The notes: generated from the sequence alone by a model not told the origin. A stretch of DNA of 52,063 nt from Nevskia sp. (GCA_031291075.1 JARLJS010000014.1:1-52063), one strand, 5' to 3'; positions 1 through 8,433 are shown, counted from the first letter of the stretch. Made by a program: numbers and translations.

Positions 1-93
1 GGCGACGATGGCGCACAAGCCGTCGAAGCTGCGGCGCATGTCGATCGGGGTGGCGGCCAGATAAATCCGGGTATCGGCCGGAAGCTTCAGCAT
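1..93 (-). CDS. tnpB: IS66 accessory protein TnpB, N-terminal fragment
   Basis: Thirty-one codons run from an ATG at 93 off the left edge of the window with no stop. The reading includes LAATPIDMRRSFDGL, a very characteristic N-terminal stretch of the IS66 Orf2/TnpB accessory protein, which is needed for IS66 transposition but is not the transposase itself. Its ATG lies inside the end of the preceding frame (ATGCTGA overlap, positions 93 to 87), the usual translationally coupled arrangement in IS66 elements. Only the first third of the usual ~115-residue protein is visible. Confidence 0.85.
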   Translation of the reverse strand, partial: MLKLPADTRIYLAATPIDMRRSFDGLCAIVA

Positions 94-302
94 GGCAGGC
101 GCGCCAGCTCGCGCAGGATGCTCGGCAAGCCTGCGGCTGAGATCAGCTCCAGGGAAATGGCGACGCCGTTGGGCAGGGTGACCCGGAGCGACCCTTCGAA
201 CGGCGCCAGCGTGCGCGGCTTCCCCACCGAAGGAGGACGCTTGGTCGCGGATGCTTGTGCCTGCGAGACCAGGTCCACGCGTGAGCCGTTGACCTTAAGC
301 AT
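87..302 (-). pseudogene. IS66 TnpA-like protein, truncated
   Basis: A 71-residue frame ends in the TnpB start. Its C-terminal part, with LRVTLPNGVAISLE followed by a LPSILRELARL helix, is typical of the C-terminus of IS66 Orf1/TnpA proteins. The N-terminal helix-turn-helix portion that family members carry is not visible: upstream of the ATG at 302 the sequence soon becomes the tail of a LysR gene on the other strand. I therefore read it as a 5'-truncated remnant. A start further upstream in the same frame is possible but would run into the LysR sequence. Confidence 0.6.
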
Positions 303-463
303 CTGCGCCAGCTTGCCGCACGGACTGGTCCGACGAGCGCTTCCCGCTCTACGCCATCTATCCCTCGCGGCTGCACCGCGCCGCCAAAGTGCGGGCGTTC
401 ATCGAGTTCTGCCTTGAAATCATGACCGTGCCGCAGCGTGGAGTCCGCAGCAGGGCGCAGTAA
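299..463 (+). pseudogene. LysR-family regulator, C-terminal remnant
   Basis: An open plus-strand frame without a start codon ends at the TAA at 461-463. From 323 it reads DWSDERFPLYAIYPSRLH and then KVRAFIEFCLE, which matches the final beta strand and helix of the LysR effector-binding domain (consensus P-L-Y-A-x-Y-P-S and K-V-R-A-F-x-x-F). No DNA-binding domain or earlier effector-domain sequence is present, because the sequence to the left is IS66 DNA. The gene has been cut by the element or by a deletion reaching into it. Loss of function is certain for this copy. Confidence 0.75.
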
Positions 464-515
464 CCCGGCACACCGCGGGAAAGCAACCGCAACTGCCGGC
501 CGCCGACATGATTCA

Positions 516-533
516 TGTCATTTCCAAATGACA
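516..533. promoter_or_regulatory. Inverted repeat upstream of methyltransferase gene
   Basis: Perfect inverted repeat with arms TGTCATTT and AAATGACA separated by two bases, about 92 bp before the ATG at 625. It is the only conspicuous symmetry in the intergenic stretch and could be an operator. There is no evidence for which protein would bind it. Confidence 0.35.
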
Positions 534-624
534 GAAATATCGAAAAACGGATTCCGGGAAGGGAAGGCGGCGGGTACAGTCGACCCCCAGTGAAAACCCT
601 TTCCATTCCCCGGACATCAGCAAC

Positions 625-1407
625 ATGAATGATTGCCTGCGACTCGCCCTGTTCGTTCTGCTTGGCGCGACATCCCTTGCGCATGCCGACATGCCGCCGC
701 CCCCGGCGTACATCACGGCCGCAATCGCCGACCAGGCAAGGCCCGCCACCGATACGGCCAGCGACCAGGATCGCAAACCGGCCGAACTGCTGGCCTTCAC
801 CGGCATCAAGCCAGGCGACAAGGTTGCCGACTTCATTCCCGGCGGCGGCTACATCACGCGGCTCTTCAGCAAGGTCGTCGGAACCAGCGGCCATGTCTAC
901 GCCATCGTCCCGGAAAGCATCCCCAAGGCCAAGCCGGCTGCGCTCGACGGCATCAAGGCACTGGCGGCGGACCCTGCCTATGGCAACATCAGCGTGGCCG
1001 TCCGGCCGTACCAGGATATCGGCGTGGGCGAGCCGCTCGACCTGGTCTGGACCTCGCAGAACTACCACGACATCTACGGCGCGGTCAGCGTTTTCGCGGT
1101 GAGCGGCACTACCGGCCCCGAAGAGACGGCGAAGCTCGACGCGGCAGTGTTCAAGGCCCTCAAGCCCGGCGGCGTGTACATCGTCACCGACCACGTAGCC
1201 AAGGCCGGCTCCAACGAAGAGGACGCCAACACCCTGCACCGCATCGACCCGGCGGTGGTGATCGCGCAAGCCAAGGCAGCCGGCTTCGTCCTGGAAGCGC
1301 AGAGCGCCCTGCTCGCCAATCCGCAGGATGGCCACGACAAGATCGTGTTCGCGCCGGAGATCAAGGGCCACACCGACAAATTCATCCTCAAGTTCCGCAA
1401 GCCCTGA
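625..1407 (+). CDS. Exported class I SAM-dependent methyltransferase-like protein
   Basis: 260 residues. A signal peptide covers roughly residues 1-21 (hydrophobic LALFVLLGATSLAHA, cleavage after AHA). The rest is a class I methyltransferase-type Rossmann fold of the COG4798 kind: GDKVADFIPGGGY at about 60-75 replaces the usual glycine-rich SAM loop, and LKPGGVYIVTDH at about 188-200 is the post-motif strand typical of methyltransferases. Family members are predicted methyltransferases that carry export signals; their substrate is unknown. It is followed after 33 bp by a second secreted protein on the same strand, so the two may be co-transcribed. Whether it binds SAM outside the cytoplasm is doubtful, and a role other than methylation is possible. 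Confidence 0.8.
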   Translation: MNDCLRLALFVLLGATSLAHADMPPPPAYITAAIADQARPATDTASDQDRKPAELLAFTGIKPGDKVADFIPGGGYITRLFSKVVGTSGHVYAIVPESIPKAKPAALDGIKALAADPAYGNISVAVRPYQDIGVGEPLDLVWTSQNYHDIYGAVSVFAVSGTTGPEETAKLDAAVFKALKPGGVYIVTDHVAKAGSNEEDANTLHRIDPAVVIAQAKAAGFVLEAQSALLANPQDGHDKIVFAPEIKGHTDKFILKFRKP

Positions 1408-1440
1408 CGCCATCCATAGCCCGACCATCAAGGACGCCCA

Positions 1441-1920
1441 ATGCGCTTTTTCCTCGGACTTCTGCTTTCCGCACTTGCCGCCAATAGCATCGCCGGCGAC
1501 ATGACACCATCGCTTGCCGGCACCTGGACCCTCAAAACCGCCTACGACCTGCACAAGGACGGCAGCAAGACCTACGGTTTCGGTACGCAGCCGCGCGGCA
1601 CCCTGATGATCGACGCCCAGGGCCGCTACTCCCTGCAGATCTACCGCAGCGACGAACCAACCGCCGTCACCGACGACAAGGGTGTACGCAAGGACTTCAA
1701 GCCCGGCGAGATCGCCAGCACGCACTACGGCCGCGTCAGCCTCGATGCCGCCGCGCACACGGTGAGCTTCAGTATCGACCTGGCCTATATCCAGCGCTGG
1801 AACGGCACCACCCAGGTGCGGCCGTATACCTTGTCCGGCGACGAGCTGAGCTACCAGGTGCCCGCCCAGCCCGGCAGCGACAGCGTCGCCGTATCGGTGT
1901 GGCAACGTGTCAAAAGCTAG
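1441..1920 (+). CDS. Secreted lipocalin-like domain protein
   Basis: 159 residues with an N-terminal signal peptide (about 1-19, ending AANSIAG). The mature part begins with LAGTWTLKTAYDL and continues through PRGTLMIDAQGRYSLQIYR and a series of short beta strands, the pattern of lipocalin-like (Lipocalin_5-type) domains: a GxW near the start, then G-x-L-x-x-D-x-x-G-x-x-S. It probably binds a small ligand in the periplasm or acts as a structural beta-barrel; no catalytic motif is seen. It sits 33 bp after the methyltransferase-like gene and ends 115 bp before a convergent gene, with hairpins between. Confidence 0.7.
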   Translation: MRFFLGLLLSALAANSIAGDMTPSLAGTWTLKTAYDLHKDGSKTYGFGTQPRGTLMIDAQGRYSLQIYRSDEPTAVTDDKGVRKDFKPGEIASTHYGRVSLDAAAHTVSFSIDLAYIQRWNGTTQVRPYTLSGDELSYQVPAQPGSDSVAVSVWQRVKS

Positions 1921-1957
1921 GCAGCCCCGCTAGATCATTCTTGATTCAGTTGTACAG

Positions 1958-2012
1958 CTTCCCCTCCCCCGCTCGCGGGAGAGGGTGGCCCGAAGGGCCG
2001 GGAGAGGGGCTG
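1958..2012. repeat. REP-like double hairpin between convergent genes
   Basis: Two adjacent hairpins. The first pairs 1962-1972 with 1975-1985 (11 bp, one mismatch, 2-nt loop); the second pairs GGCCC at 1987-1991 with GGGCC at 1995-1999 around GAA. The C/T-rich left part and G/A-rich right part, with the phrase GGCCCGAAGGGCCGGGAGAGG, resemble the short dispersed intergenic element common in xanthomonads and related proteobacteria. It lies between two converging genes and may act as a bidirectional terminator or mRNA stabiliser. Confidence 0.6.
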
Positions 2013-2034
2013 TTAAGCCGGAAAAAGCGCAAGC

Positions 2035-2562
2035 TCACTTTGAAATGAGCGCCGGATGCACCCAGTGAATCGGCGCTTCCTGCACCACCGTGTAGCCCGG
2101 ACAGGCGTATCTCTCGATGTCGTGGGCGCTCAGCGGAAACGAGCCGCAGTTGGAGAAGCGCCGCAAAGGCGAATGGTAGATGCCGCACTGATATTTTTCA
2201 TCGGCGGTTTTCTCCAGGAATACGCAGCGCTTGTCCAGGCAGCAGTTGCCGCACTGGGTGCACTCGCCGCGAATTTCCGCGGGAATGTCGGTCTGCCGCC
2301 CCGCGACATCCTGAAGGTAGTGAAGCACCGGCCCCTCGCTCAGCGCCTGTATGTGAATCAGCATCTTCTTGAGGGTGCGCCAATATTGCACAACGTACTT
2401 GGAGCGCTGGTAAGCCACGCTGGCAAGCAAAGGCAATAGGGGCAGAAGCAGGTACAGGCAGCCGATAAAGGCCCACGCCAGTGCGTGAGCAAGATATTTC
2501 CTGAGAGTGGCCGTTTCGGGCAATGCCGCGCCCTTGAGTGAAGCAATGGTATCAGGCTGCAT
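2035..2562 (-). CDS. YkgJ-like Cys-cluster protein with N-terminal membrane segment
   Basis: 175 residues. Residues ~25-50 form a long hydrophobic stretch (WAFIGCLYLLLPLLPLL), so the protein is probably anchored in the inner membrane. The C-terminal half holds CTQCGNCC near 100, followed by single cysteines in RCVF, QCGIY, NCGSF and ACPGY. The CxxCxxCC core plus trailing cysteines is the signature of the YkgJ/UPF0153 zinc- or iron-binding cluster family. Metal identity and function are unknown. The gene converges with the lipocalin-like gene and stands alone on its strand, about 200 bp from the next gene. Confidence 0.75.
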   Translation of the reverse strand: MQPDTIASLKGAALPETATLRKYLAHALAWAFIGCLYLLLPLLPLLASVAYQRSKYVVQYWRTLKKMLIHIQALSEGPVLHYLQDVAGRQTDIPAEIRGECTQCGNCCLDKRCVFLEKTADEKYQCGIYHSPLRRFSNCGSFPLSAHDIERYACPGYTVVQEAPIHWVHPALISK

Positions 2563-2758
2563 TATTTGTTCGCTGAAGGTTCTTTGGGGGGCGGTGGATT
2601 CTGATTGGTTGATGCGCCCGGCATCTTCGGCTTGTGCTGGCGCAGGCGATCAGAGCGCCCCTGCCATAGTATGGTTGCGCTGCATTAACGTTCCGTGACC
2701 ATTCGTCCATTGATGTCCTGCGGCACCACGCCGGCCGGCGTGATGCCGCAAGCCCCGC

Positions 2759-3877
2759 TCACTTCGTCGCCGTCCCCGCCCCCAAGTCCCGCGACGCCAG
2801 GGGGCGCACCTCGCCGACCAGCGCCAGCAGCACATGGCCCGGCTCCTCGATCATCGGCAGATGCGCCGAGTTCTCGAACCAGACAGTCTTCTTCGCCGGC
2901 GCCTGCAGCCGCTTCATCCAGGCATCGGCGATCGGCCAGGGGCAGGTATAGTCATGCCGCCCGAGGAACAGGAACACCGGCACGTCGAGCCGGTGCAGAT
3001 CCTCGAAGCTGATGTCGGCAAGCTTCGGCCAGATGGTGCTGATGGTGAAGGCGCTGCCATCGTCCCAGGCTTTGCGGTCGGCCGCGCTGTATTCGGGCGA
3101 GAGCCGCGGCGCGTGGAAGTAGAAGTCCGCATCCTGGCGGCCCGCGGCAAGCGCGCCGTAATGGACCGACCATTTCCGCTCGGTGCTCATCTTGTCGACA
3201 TCGAGCGGGCCGAAGCCGGGATAGGGCTGCAAAGCCTCCAGCTCGCTCACCGCCTGCGCATTGCCGTCCTTGCGCGCCTGATCCAGCGTCCAGGCCAGGC
3301 CGACACGCTCGTTGCCGCGGAAATCGATCAGCTGGCCCATGCCGATATAGGCATAGAGCAGGTCGGGGCGCTTCGCCGCCACCGCCAGCCCCACCGCCGA
3401 TCCCCAGCTATGCCCCATCAGGAACACCTTGCGCTTGCCGTACTTGGCGCGCAGCAACTCGATCAGCTCGATGGTGTCGTCGCGGTAGCGCTCCAGGTTC
3501 AACGTCGGCGCGATCGACTGGGTGTCGTTCAGCAGATAGGAACGGCCTGCGCCGCGCTGATCCCATTGCACCACGGTAAAGAAATCCTCCCACGGCCGCT
3601 GAAACGCCCAGGCCACCGGCATCTCCACCGCGCCCGGACCGCCATGCACGAACAGCAGGATCGGGTTGCCTCGATCGGCGCTCCGCACATTCACCACCTG
3701 CCGCGCCCCGCCCAGCGTTGCCTCGAAGGTCTCCTGGACACCGTTGGGCGTGACAATGCGATCGATGTCCGCGACCACGGCGCGGCCGGGCGTGTAGACA
3801 TCGTCGCCCGCGGGCGCCTGCGCCGAGGCAGCGGCCGTGAGCATCAGCAACGGGAGCAAAAACGCAATTCGGATCAT
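2759..3877 (-). CDS. Exported alpha/beta hydrolase (proline iminopeptidase-like)
   Basis: 372 residues from the ATG at 3877; an upstream in-frame ATG at 4018 would place 47 poorly coding residues before an otherwise good signal peptide (MIRIAFLLPLLMLTAAASAQA). The mature part has the S33-type alpha/beta hydrolase layout: HGGPG oxyanion motif at ~78-82, DQRGAGRS at ~106-113, nucleophile elbow GHSWGS with Ser157, acid in GRHDYTCPW near 316 and His in NSAHLPM near 340. The HGGPG and DQRGxGRS pair points to proline iminopeptidase-like enzymes or related epoxide/ester hydrolases. The secreted location makes peptide or ester hydrolysis in the periplasm likely; the substrate is unknown. Confidence 0.85.
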   Translation of the reverse strand: MIRIAFLLPLLMLTAAASAQAPAGDDVYTPGRAVVADIDRIVTPNGVQETFEATLGGARQVVNVRSADRGNPILLFVHGGPGAVEMPVAWAFQRPWEDFFTVVQWDQRGAGRSYLLNDTQSIAPTLNLERYRDDTIELIELLRAKYGKRKVFLMGHSWGSAVGLAVAAKRPDLLYAYIGMGQLIDFRGNERVGLAWTLDQARKDGNAQAVSELEALQPYPGFGPLDVDKMSTERKWSVHYGALAAGRQDADFYFHAPRLSPEYSAADRKAWDDGSAFTISTIWPKLADISFEDLHRLDVPVFLFLGRHDYTCPWPIADAWMKRLQAPAKKTVWFENSAHLPMIEEPGHVLLALVGEVRPLASRDLGAGTATK

Positions 3878-4180
3878 GGAGTGCGCAGTTCCTTTGAGCA
3901 AAAAGCAGGGATGATACTTCGGACGGCTCGCCTCGCAGGGACAGCAGGCTTGCCGTATCGATTCCTCATGCTTGGATGCTGGCGCAGAGGAATTTGGATG
4001 TATCTTTTTCACGCCCACGCAGACGGCAGCTTCGTGAGAGCGCGGCCTTCAGCCTTTACCCACCGTTGCTAACGCGGAGCTAGCAGGAACGCCCGGCATT
4101 TCGGGCATTTCCGATTGAGCGCCGAGTTATGGACTCAATGCGAACCAACGATTGGCTCACTCCTCAAAGTAGCTCTCCCC

Positions 4181-4468
4181 TCACGGAAAGAAAAAATCAT
4201 AGCTCTTGCTAAATCCTTTAAGCGTAGGCTCCACGTTTGCAGCGAGTTGCAAAGCCTGCAGTGAATCGGCGCCATATATCTCGTGAGCTTTCATACCGGG
4301 CAGGCCATCGAACTCAACGGTGCAACAAGCTGCCTCTTCATCGAAGTTGATCTTGGAATTTGTGCCTTTCGCTTTGTACGGCGCGAAGATCCGGATCACG
4401 AGGGGTAAGCGCGCGCTTTCTCCTTTTACGGAAAAAACAAGATGTCTCTCTGCTATGCACTGGTTCAT
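4181..4468 (-). CDS. Small hypothetical protein, DUF6968-like
   Basis: 95 residues, no signal peptide or membrane segment. The layout (N-terminal IAERHL strand, central acidic stretch, then EIYGADSLQALQLAANV and a short C-terminal tail) resembles small DUF6968-type proteins, which carry a similar YGxDSxQALxLA helix. Function is unknown for the family. The region is less GC-rich than its neighbours (for example the run of A/T at the 3' end), which may mean recent acquisition. It stands between the hydrolase and transporter genes, next to a pair of strong palindromes at 4496-4555. Confidence 0.55.
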   Translation of the reverse strand: MNQCIAERHLVFSVKGESARLPLVIRIFAPYKAKGTNSKINFDEEAACCTVEFDGLPGMKAHEIYGADSLQALQLAANVEPTLKGFSKSYDFFFP

Positions 4469-4495
4469 GAGGCTTTTTCCTCAAAGATCATGTAG

Positions 4496-4555
4496 GGCGG
4501 ATCGTGATCCGCCTTCCGCGCAAGCTACCAGGTAAACAGCGGGTCTAGACCCGCT
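4496..4555. repeat. Two adjacent strong palindromes
   Basis: GGCGGATC and GATCCGCC surround GT at 4496-4513, and AGCGGGTC TA GACCCGCT at 4538-4555 is a perfect 18-bp palindrome. They lie 24 bp apart in the gap between the small hypothetical gene and the transporter. The first resembles a short dispersed palindromic sequence seen in intergenic regions of GC-rich proteobacteria. They may be REP-like elements or terminators for flanking transcripts; no U-tract follows either. Confidence 0.5.
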
Positions 4556-4647
4556 CCACGCGAATTGATACTGCGCTGATCGGCAACATTACACCGGATC
4601 AATTCCGGGCAACGCGAATGCGCCGCCTATGCTCGACCTGCATCCCC

Positions 4648-6012
4648 CTAAGCCCGATACTCCGGCTGCCCCACATGCAGCGCATTCGCCGCATGCCGCA
4701 CCCCCAGCAAGCCCATGGCAACCCCGATCACGCACATCGCCGCCACATAGTGCGCCGGGCCGAGCGGATTGGCCTTGGTCAGCAGCGACACCACCGGCGG
4801 CGTGAACCCGCCGAAAATCGCATAGGCGACGTTGTAGGAGAACGACAGGCCCGAGAAGCGCACCGCGGGCGGGAAGCTGCGCACCAGGATCAGCGGAATC
4901 ACCCCGACGATCGCCACGAACAATCCCGTCAGCGCATACAGCGGCAGCAGCCATTCGGGGTTGTGGGCCACGCCCAGATACAGCGCATAAGTGCTCAGCA
5001 GCAGCATGGCGCTGCCGATGCTCAGCACCACGCCCGGTCCGAAGCGATCGGCCAGGGCGCCGCCGGCAACGCAGCCGATGGTCAGCAACAGGGTCGCGAT
5101 GCTGTTGGCGGACAGGGTCTGCGCCGCGCTGATGCCGTACAGCTTCTGCAGCAGCGTCGGCGTCATCAGGATCACCACCACGATCGCCGCGGTCAGCACC
5201 CAGGTCAGCAGGATGGCGCGCAGCACCGCCACGGGATGCTGGCTCAGCACCAGCTTCAGCGGCAGCTCCTGCGCCAGCGCCTTGCGCCGCCGCATCTCCT
5301 CGAACACCGGCGTCTCGTCCAACCAGCGCCGCAGGTAGACCGCCCCCAGCCCGAACACGCCGCCGAGCAGGAACGGCAGCCGCCAGGCAAAGGCCAGCAC
5401 CTGCTCCGGCGCGTAGTGGCGCGACAAGCCCGCGGCCACCAGCGAGCCGAGCAGGATGCCGGTGGTGAGCCCGGCGGTCAGCGTGCCGCAGGCCAGGCCG
5501 TTGCGGTTCGCCGGCGCATGTTCCGCCACGAACACCCAGGCGCCCGGCACCTCGCCGCCGACGGCCGCGCCTTGCAGCACGCGCAGCAGCAGCAGAGCCA
5601 GCGGCGCCCACAGCCCAACCACCGCATAAGTCGGCAACAGGCCGATCGCCAGGGTCGGCAGCGCCATCAGGAACACGCTCAGCAGGAACATGCGCTTCCT
5701 GCCGAAGCGGTCGCCGAAGTGGGCCATGATGATGCCGCCCAGCGGCCGCGCCAGATAACCGGCGGCGAAGATGCCGTAGGTCTGCAACTGCCGCAGCCAT
5801 TCCGGCATGTCCGCCGGGAAAAACAGCTTGCCGATCACCGCCGCGAAAAACACGAAGATGATGAAGTCGTAGAACTCCAGCGCCCCGCCCAGGGCGGAGA
5901 GCACCAGCGTCTTGGCGTCGCTGCGGCTCAGCCGCCGCGGCAGGTTGTCCGAAGGAAGTGGGTTCACGAATCGTCTCTGTATAAGAATGGATTCACGCGC
6001 TCGCGGCGGCAT
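4648..6012 (-). CDS. MFS transporter, metabolite:H+ symporter (MHS) type
   Basis: 454 residues with about 12 hydrophobic segments. The N-terminal LGGALEFYDFIIFVFFA and the loop 2-3 motif GDRFGRKRMF are typical of the metabolite:H+ symporter branch (ProP, KgtP, CitA relatives). A long central loop around residues 225-250 (ETPVFEEMRRRKAL) matches the family. It should import an organic acid, amino acid or osmolyte with protons; the substrate cannot be told from sequence. The chosen ATG has a GGGAG only one base upstream. A GTG at 5967 (FVNPLPSDN) is an alternative start that loses only 15 residues, none of them membrane-spanning. It is transcribed in the same direction as the phosphatase gene 97 bp upstream. 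Confidence 0.88.
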   Translation of the reverse strand: MPPRARESILIQRRFVNPLPSDNLPRRLSRSDAKTLVLSALGGALEFYDFIIFVFFAAVIGKLFFPADMPEWLRQLQTYGIFAAGYLARPLGGIIMAHFGDRFGRKRMFLLSVFLMALPTLAIGLLPTYAVVGLWAPLALLLLRVLQGAAVGGEVPGAWVFVAEHAPANRNGLACGTLTAGLTTGILLGSLVAAGLSRHYAPEQVLAFAWRLPFLLGGVFGLGAVYLRRWLDETPVFEEMRRRKALAQELPLKLVLSQHPVAVLRAILLTWVLTAAIVVVILMTPTLLQKLYGISAAQTLSANSIATLLLTIGCVAGGALADRFGPGVVLSIGSAMLLLSTYALYLGVAHNPEWLLPLYALTGLFVAIVGVIPLILVRSFPPAVRFSGLSFSYNVAYAIFGGFTPPVVSLLTKANPLGPAHYVAAMCVIGVAMGLLGVRHAANALHVGQPEYRA

Positions 6013-6108
6013 CTCCCACCGCCGCGTACCGCGCCTGGCGAGGCGCTAGCTTAAGGCAGTTCTACCCCTTTATGGTGCCGCCGCGGCTCAGGCACCCCGG
6101 CCCGCCGG

Positions 6109-6714
6109 CTAAACCGCCGCGCCCCCGGGCGCCGCCTCCACCGCCAGGTGCGCTGCGCAATTCACCAGGCGCAGCGTCCACGGCGGCGCCGAATCGATTT
6201 CGCTGAGGCCGGTATTGGCCCACTGCGCCGGAGCCCTCAGCCCCGGCGACAGCCTGAGCTGGCGCTCCGCCAGGGCGCGGCAAACCAGGCCATGCGTCAC
6301 CACCAGCAGATTGCCCGCCGTCGCCGCGGCAGCCTGCGTCACCCGCTCCCAGGCCAGCGCCACCCGCGCATGGAACACCGCCCAGCTCTCCCCGTTCGGC
6401 GGCAGGTAGTCGGGTGCGAACGGATCGAAAGTCAGCGCCGCATAGGGCGTCCCGCGCAGGTCCCCGAAATCGCGCTCACGCAGCAGCGGATCGAACTCCA
6501 CCGCAACCCCGGTAAACTTGTGCGCGTACGCCGCGGTCTCCACCGCGCGCGGCAGATCGCTGGCCAGGATGCGCGTCACGCCCAGTCCCGCCACGCGCCG
6601 CGCCAGCCGCTCCGCCTGCGCCCGCCCCAACGCGGACAGCGGCGATTCCGGCACCTGCACCACCCGCGCCGCGTTCTGCTCGGTCTCGCCGTGACGCACC
6701 AGGAATATGGACAT
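6109..6714 (-). CDS. Histidine phosphatase family protein
   Basis: 201 residues, cytoplasmic. The phosphatase signature LVRHGETEQN at residues 5-14 contains the catalytic His8. SPLSALGRAQAERLA follows, the usual second element, then ERDFGDLRG near 80-88 and the second catalytic His in VVTHGLVCRAL near 145. This is the phosphoglycerate mutase-like branch acting on small phosphoesters (for example alpha-ribazole phosphatase or PhoE relatives). Substrate is unknown. The C-terminal ~20 residues are Ala/Gly-rich and extend past the conserved fold. Confidence 0.88.
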   Translation of the reverse strand: MSIFLVRHGETEQNAARVVQVPESPLSALGRAQAERLARRVAGLGVTRILASDLPRAVETAAYAHKFTGVAVEFDPLLRERDFGDLRGTPYAALTFDPFAPDYLPPNGESWAVFHARVALAWERVTQAAAATAGNLLVVTHGLVCRALAERQLRLSPGLRAPAQWANTGLSEIDSAPPWTLRLVNCAAHLAVEAAPGGAAV

Positions 6715-7041
6715 GGCGCGCAGCCTAGCAAATGCGCCGGCTGCGAGTCGATGCTCAAGCCGGAAGCGTGCGTCTCACCGCTCAGCCGGCTCCGTCAGCT
6801 TGCCCTTTTCGGCAGATGGGACGCGCAGCTGGAACTGGCCGCAAGATATCGGTCGTGGAGCAGACAAATTCCGTCGCTAGCCCGCACCGAGCTATGCGCC
6901 GATCCCATGCTTCGCAGCCCCGGGATCCGGCTTTCGAGCAAGGCCGGCGCATCGCAAAAATTCACGCAGCCCGCACAGCAGCGCGCCGTTGCCGGCACAG
7001 GCGCCGGCAGCGGCTTGAGCAGCAGCCCAAGAAAGGAAGCG
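6715..7041. other. Intergenic stretch downstream of the YeiH gene
   Basis: About 330 bp with no convincing gene on either strand. The only structure seen is a small hairpin at 6990-7009 (TGCCGGC and GCCGGCA around 6 bases), 33 bp past the transporter stop, without a U-tract; it could act as a weak terminator. The rest must contain the promoter of the phosphatase gene, but no clear -35/-10 pair is visible. Confidence 0.5.
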
Positions 7042-8433
7042 CTACTGGCCAAAGCTGCTCCAGAAGCTGCCGAATACCTGGGTCGAGAGGACATAGCCCA
7101 GTACGACATTGACGATGACGCCCGCGGTAAAGGCATAGAACGGCCTGGGGCCGACACCGGCGAAGTCGCGGATCCTGGTGGTCAGTCCGATGCTGAAAAA
7201 GGTGAAGGTGAATGCCCATACCCGCAGCGCCTGGATCGGCGCGATCAGGGCCGGTGTCAGCGACTTGCGGTAGTCCGCATAGCTGTAGCCGCGCGATATC
7301 ACGGTGATGATGGCGGATGCGATGAGAAAGCCGATGACGAATTTCGGGAAGCGCCGCCAGGTTTCCCCGGCGCCGGCCTTGTTTTGAATACCCGTGTTGT
7401 CCCAGCGCGTGGTGGCGATGATCGAAAGCACCAGCGCCCAGATGCCGATCCAGATATCGCGCCCGATCACCTTCATCAGCGTGAAGGCATTCACCGCGGC
7501 GTCCGCATTGCCGCTGATGCCCGGCACATTGCCGGCGTAGCCGCCATAGGTCTGCGCCGCGGCGAATCCGGCGGCATCGGCGAATTCCGAAGTGCCGATC
7601 CAGGCTCCGGCCACCCCGGTCGGCAACTGCAGCGCGCGGGAAACGATGGGCAGCAGGAAGATCATCACGATAGCCCAGAACACCACCAGGCTGATGGCGA
7701 TCGGCGCATGCTCCTTCTTCGCCCCCACCGCGCCCGCCACGGCGATGGCGCCCGACACGCCGCACACCGCGCCACCGGTGCCCAGGACGGCGGCGAGGCG
7801 CCGGTCCAGCCCCAGCTTTGTCGCCACGAAATAGATCACGCCGAAAGTCACCAGCGACACGATCGCCGCCTGCGCGATCGCCACCGGACCGGCCCAGATG
7901 ATCAGGGTGAACGGCAGCCCCGCGCCAAGCAGGACGATGCCGGTCTTGATGTAGAACTCCACCCGGAATCCCGCCTGCAGCCACTTCGGCAGCGCAATGG
8001 TGTTGGAAATCAGCAGCCCCAGGCCCAGGCCGACCAGGGGCGGCTCCAGGCTGTACTTCGAGGCCTGATCCCATTGCCCGATGAAATAGAGAATCACCGA
8101 CACCACGAACACGAAAGCGAAGGAAGGCAGGAACTCCGTCAACTTGATGCCCAGGCCGAGGGCGCCAAGCCCGAACAACACCGCCCACAGGACGAACAGC
8201 GCGAAGTATTGCCCGGCATGCTGCCCGTACTGCGCGAACGCCTCCGGCAGATGGCTCCATTTCTGCGGCGACACCGCCAGCCACTTGATGCTGCTGCCGC
8301 AGGCGAACAGGGCCACCGCCACCAGCACCAGGCCCACGCCGATCCAGATGGCCCACCAGTCCTCTTTCGCAAACAATCCCTTCCACGCCGGCACCGCGGC
8401 GCCGCTCGCACTTCCGCTTTGAAGCTCAGACAT
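7042..8433 (-). CDS. YeiH-family (UPF0324) putative anion/sulfate exporter
   Basis: 463 residues from the ATG at 8433, chosen because AAGGAG lies at the right distance upstream; a longer frame to 8544 lacks such a site. About 10-12 hydrophobic helices. Family features include GLGLGLLISN, the long GTGGAVCGVSGAIAVAGAVGA-type glycine-rich helix near 250-270, and KVIGRDIWIGIWAL. The PF03601/YeiH family is annotated as putative sulfate exporters, but direct transport data are scarce. It is the second gene of a likely operon: a rhodanese-like gene lies 129 bp upstream on the same strand, preceded by a candidate sigma-54 promoter. With an SfnR-like regulator next to them, a role in handling sulfur oxyanions is plausible (inference). 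Confidence 0.85.
   Translation of the reverse strand: MSELQSGSASGAAVPAWKGLFAKEDWWAIWIGVGLVLVAVALFACGSSIKWLAVSPQKWSHLPEAFAQYGQHAGQYFALFVLWAVLFGLGALGLGIKLTEFLPSFAFVFVVSVILYFIGQWDQASKYSLEPPLVGLGLGLLISNTIALPKWLQAGFRVEFYIKTGIVLLGAGLPFTLIIWAGPVAIAQAAIVSLVTFGVIYFVATKLGLDRRLAAVLGTGGAVCGVSGAIAVAGAVGAKKEHAPIAISLVVFWAIVMIFLLPIVSRALQLPTGVAGAWIGTSEFADAAGFAAAQTYGGYAGNVPGISGNADAAVNAFTLMKVIGRDIWIGIWALVLSIIATTRWDNTGIQNKAGAGETWRRFPKFVIGFLIASAIITVISRGYSYADYRKSLTPALIAPIQALRVWAFTFTFFSIGLTTRIRDFAGVGPRPFYAFTAGVIVNVVLGYVLSTQVFGSFWSSFGQ

Larger units (their letters stand above)
1..320 (-). mobile_element. IS66-family element remnant (right part only)
   Basis: Two overlapping leftward frames match the TnpA-TnpB order of IS66 elements, with the downstream frame starting inside the end of the upstream one. 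The element continues beyond the left edge, so the transposase gene is not seen. The right limit is inferred: at about 320 the sequence changes to the 3' end of a LysR gene on the plus strand. I see no typical terminal inverted repeat at that point and the upstream frame looks short, so this end is probably deleted rather than a clean insertion boundary. Confidence 0.7.
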
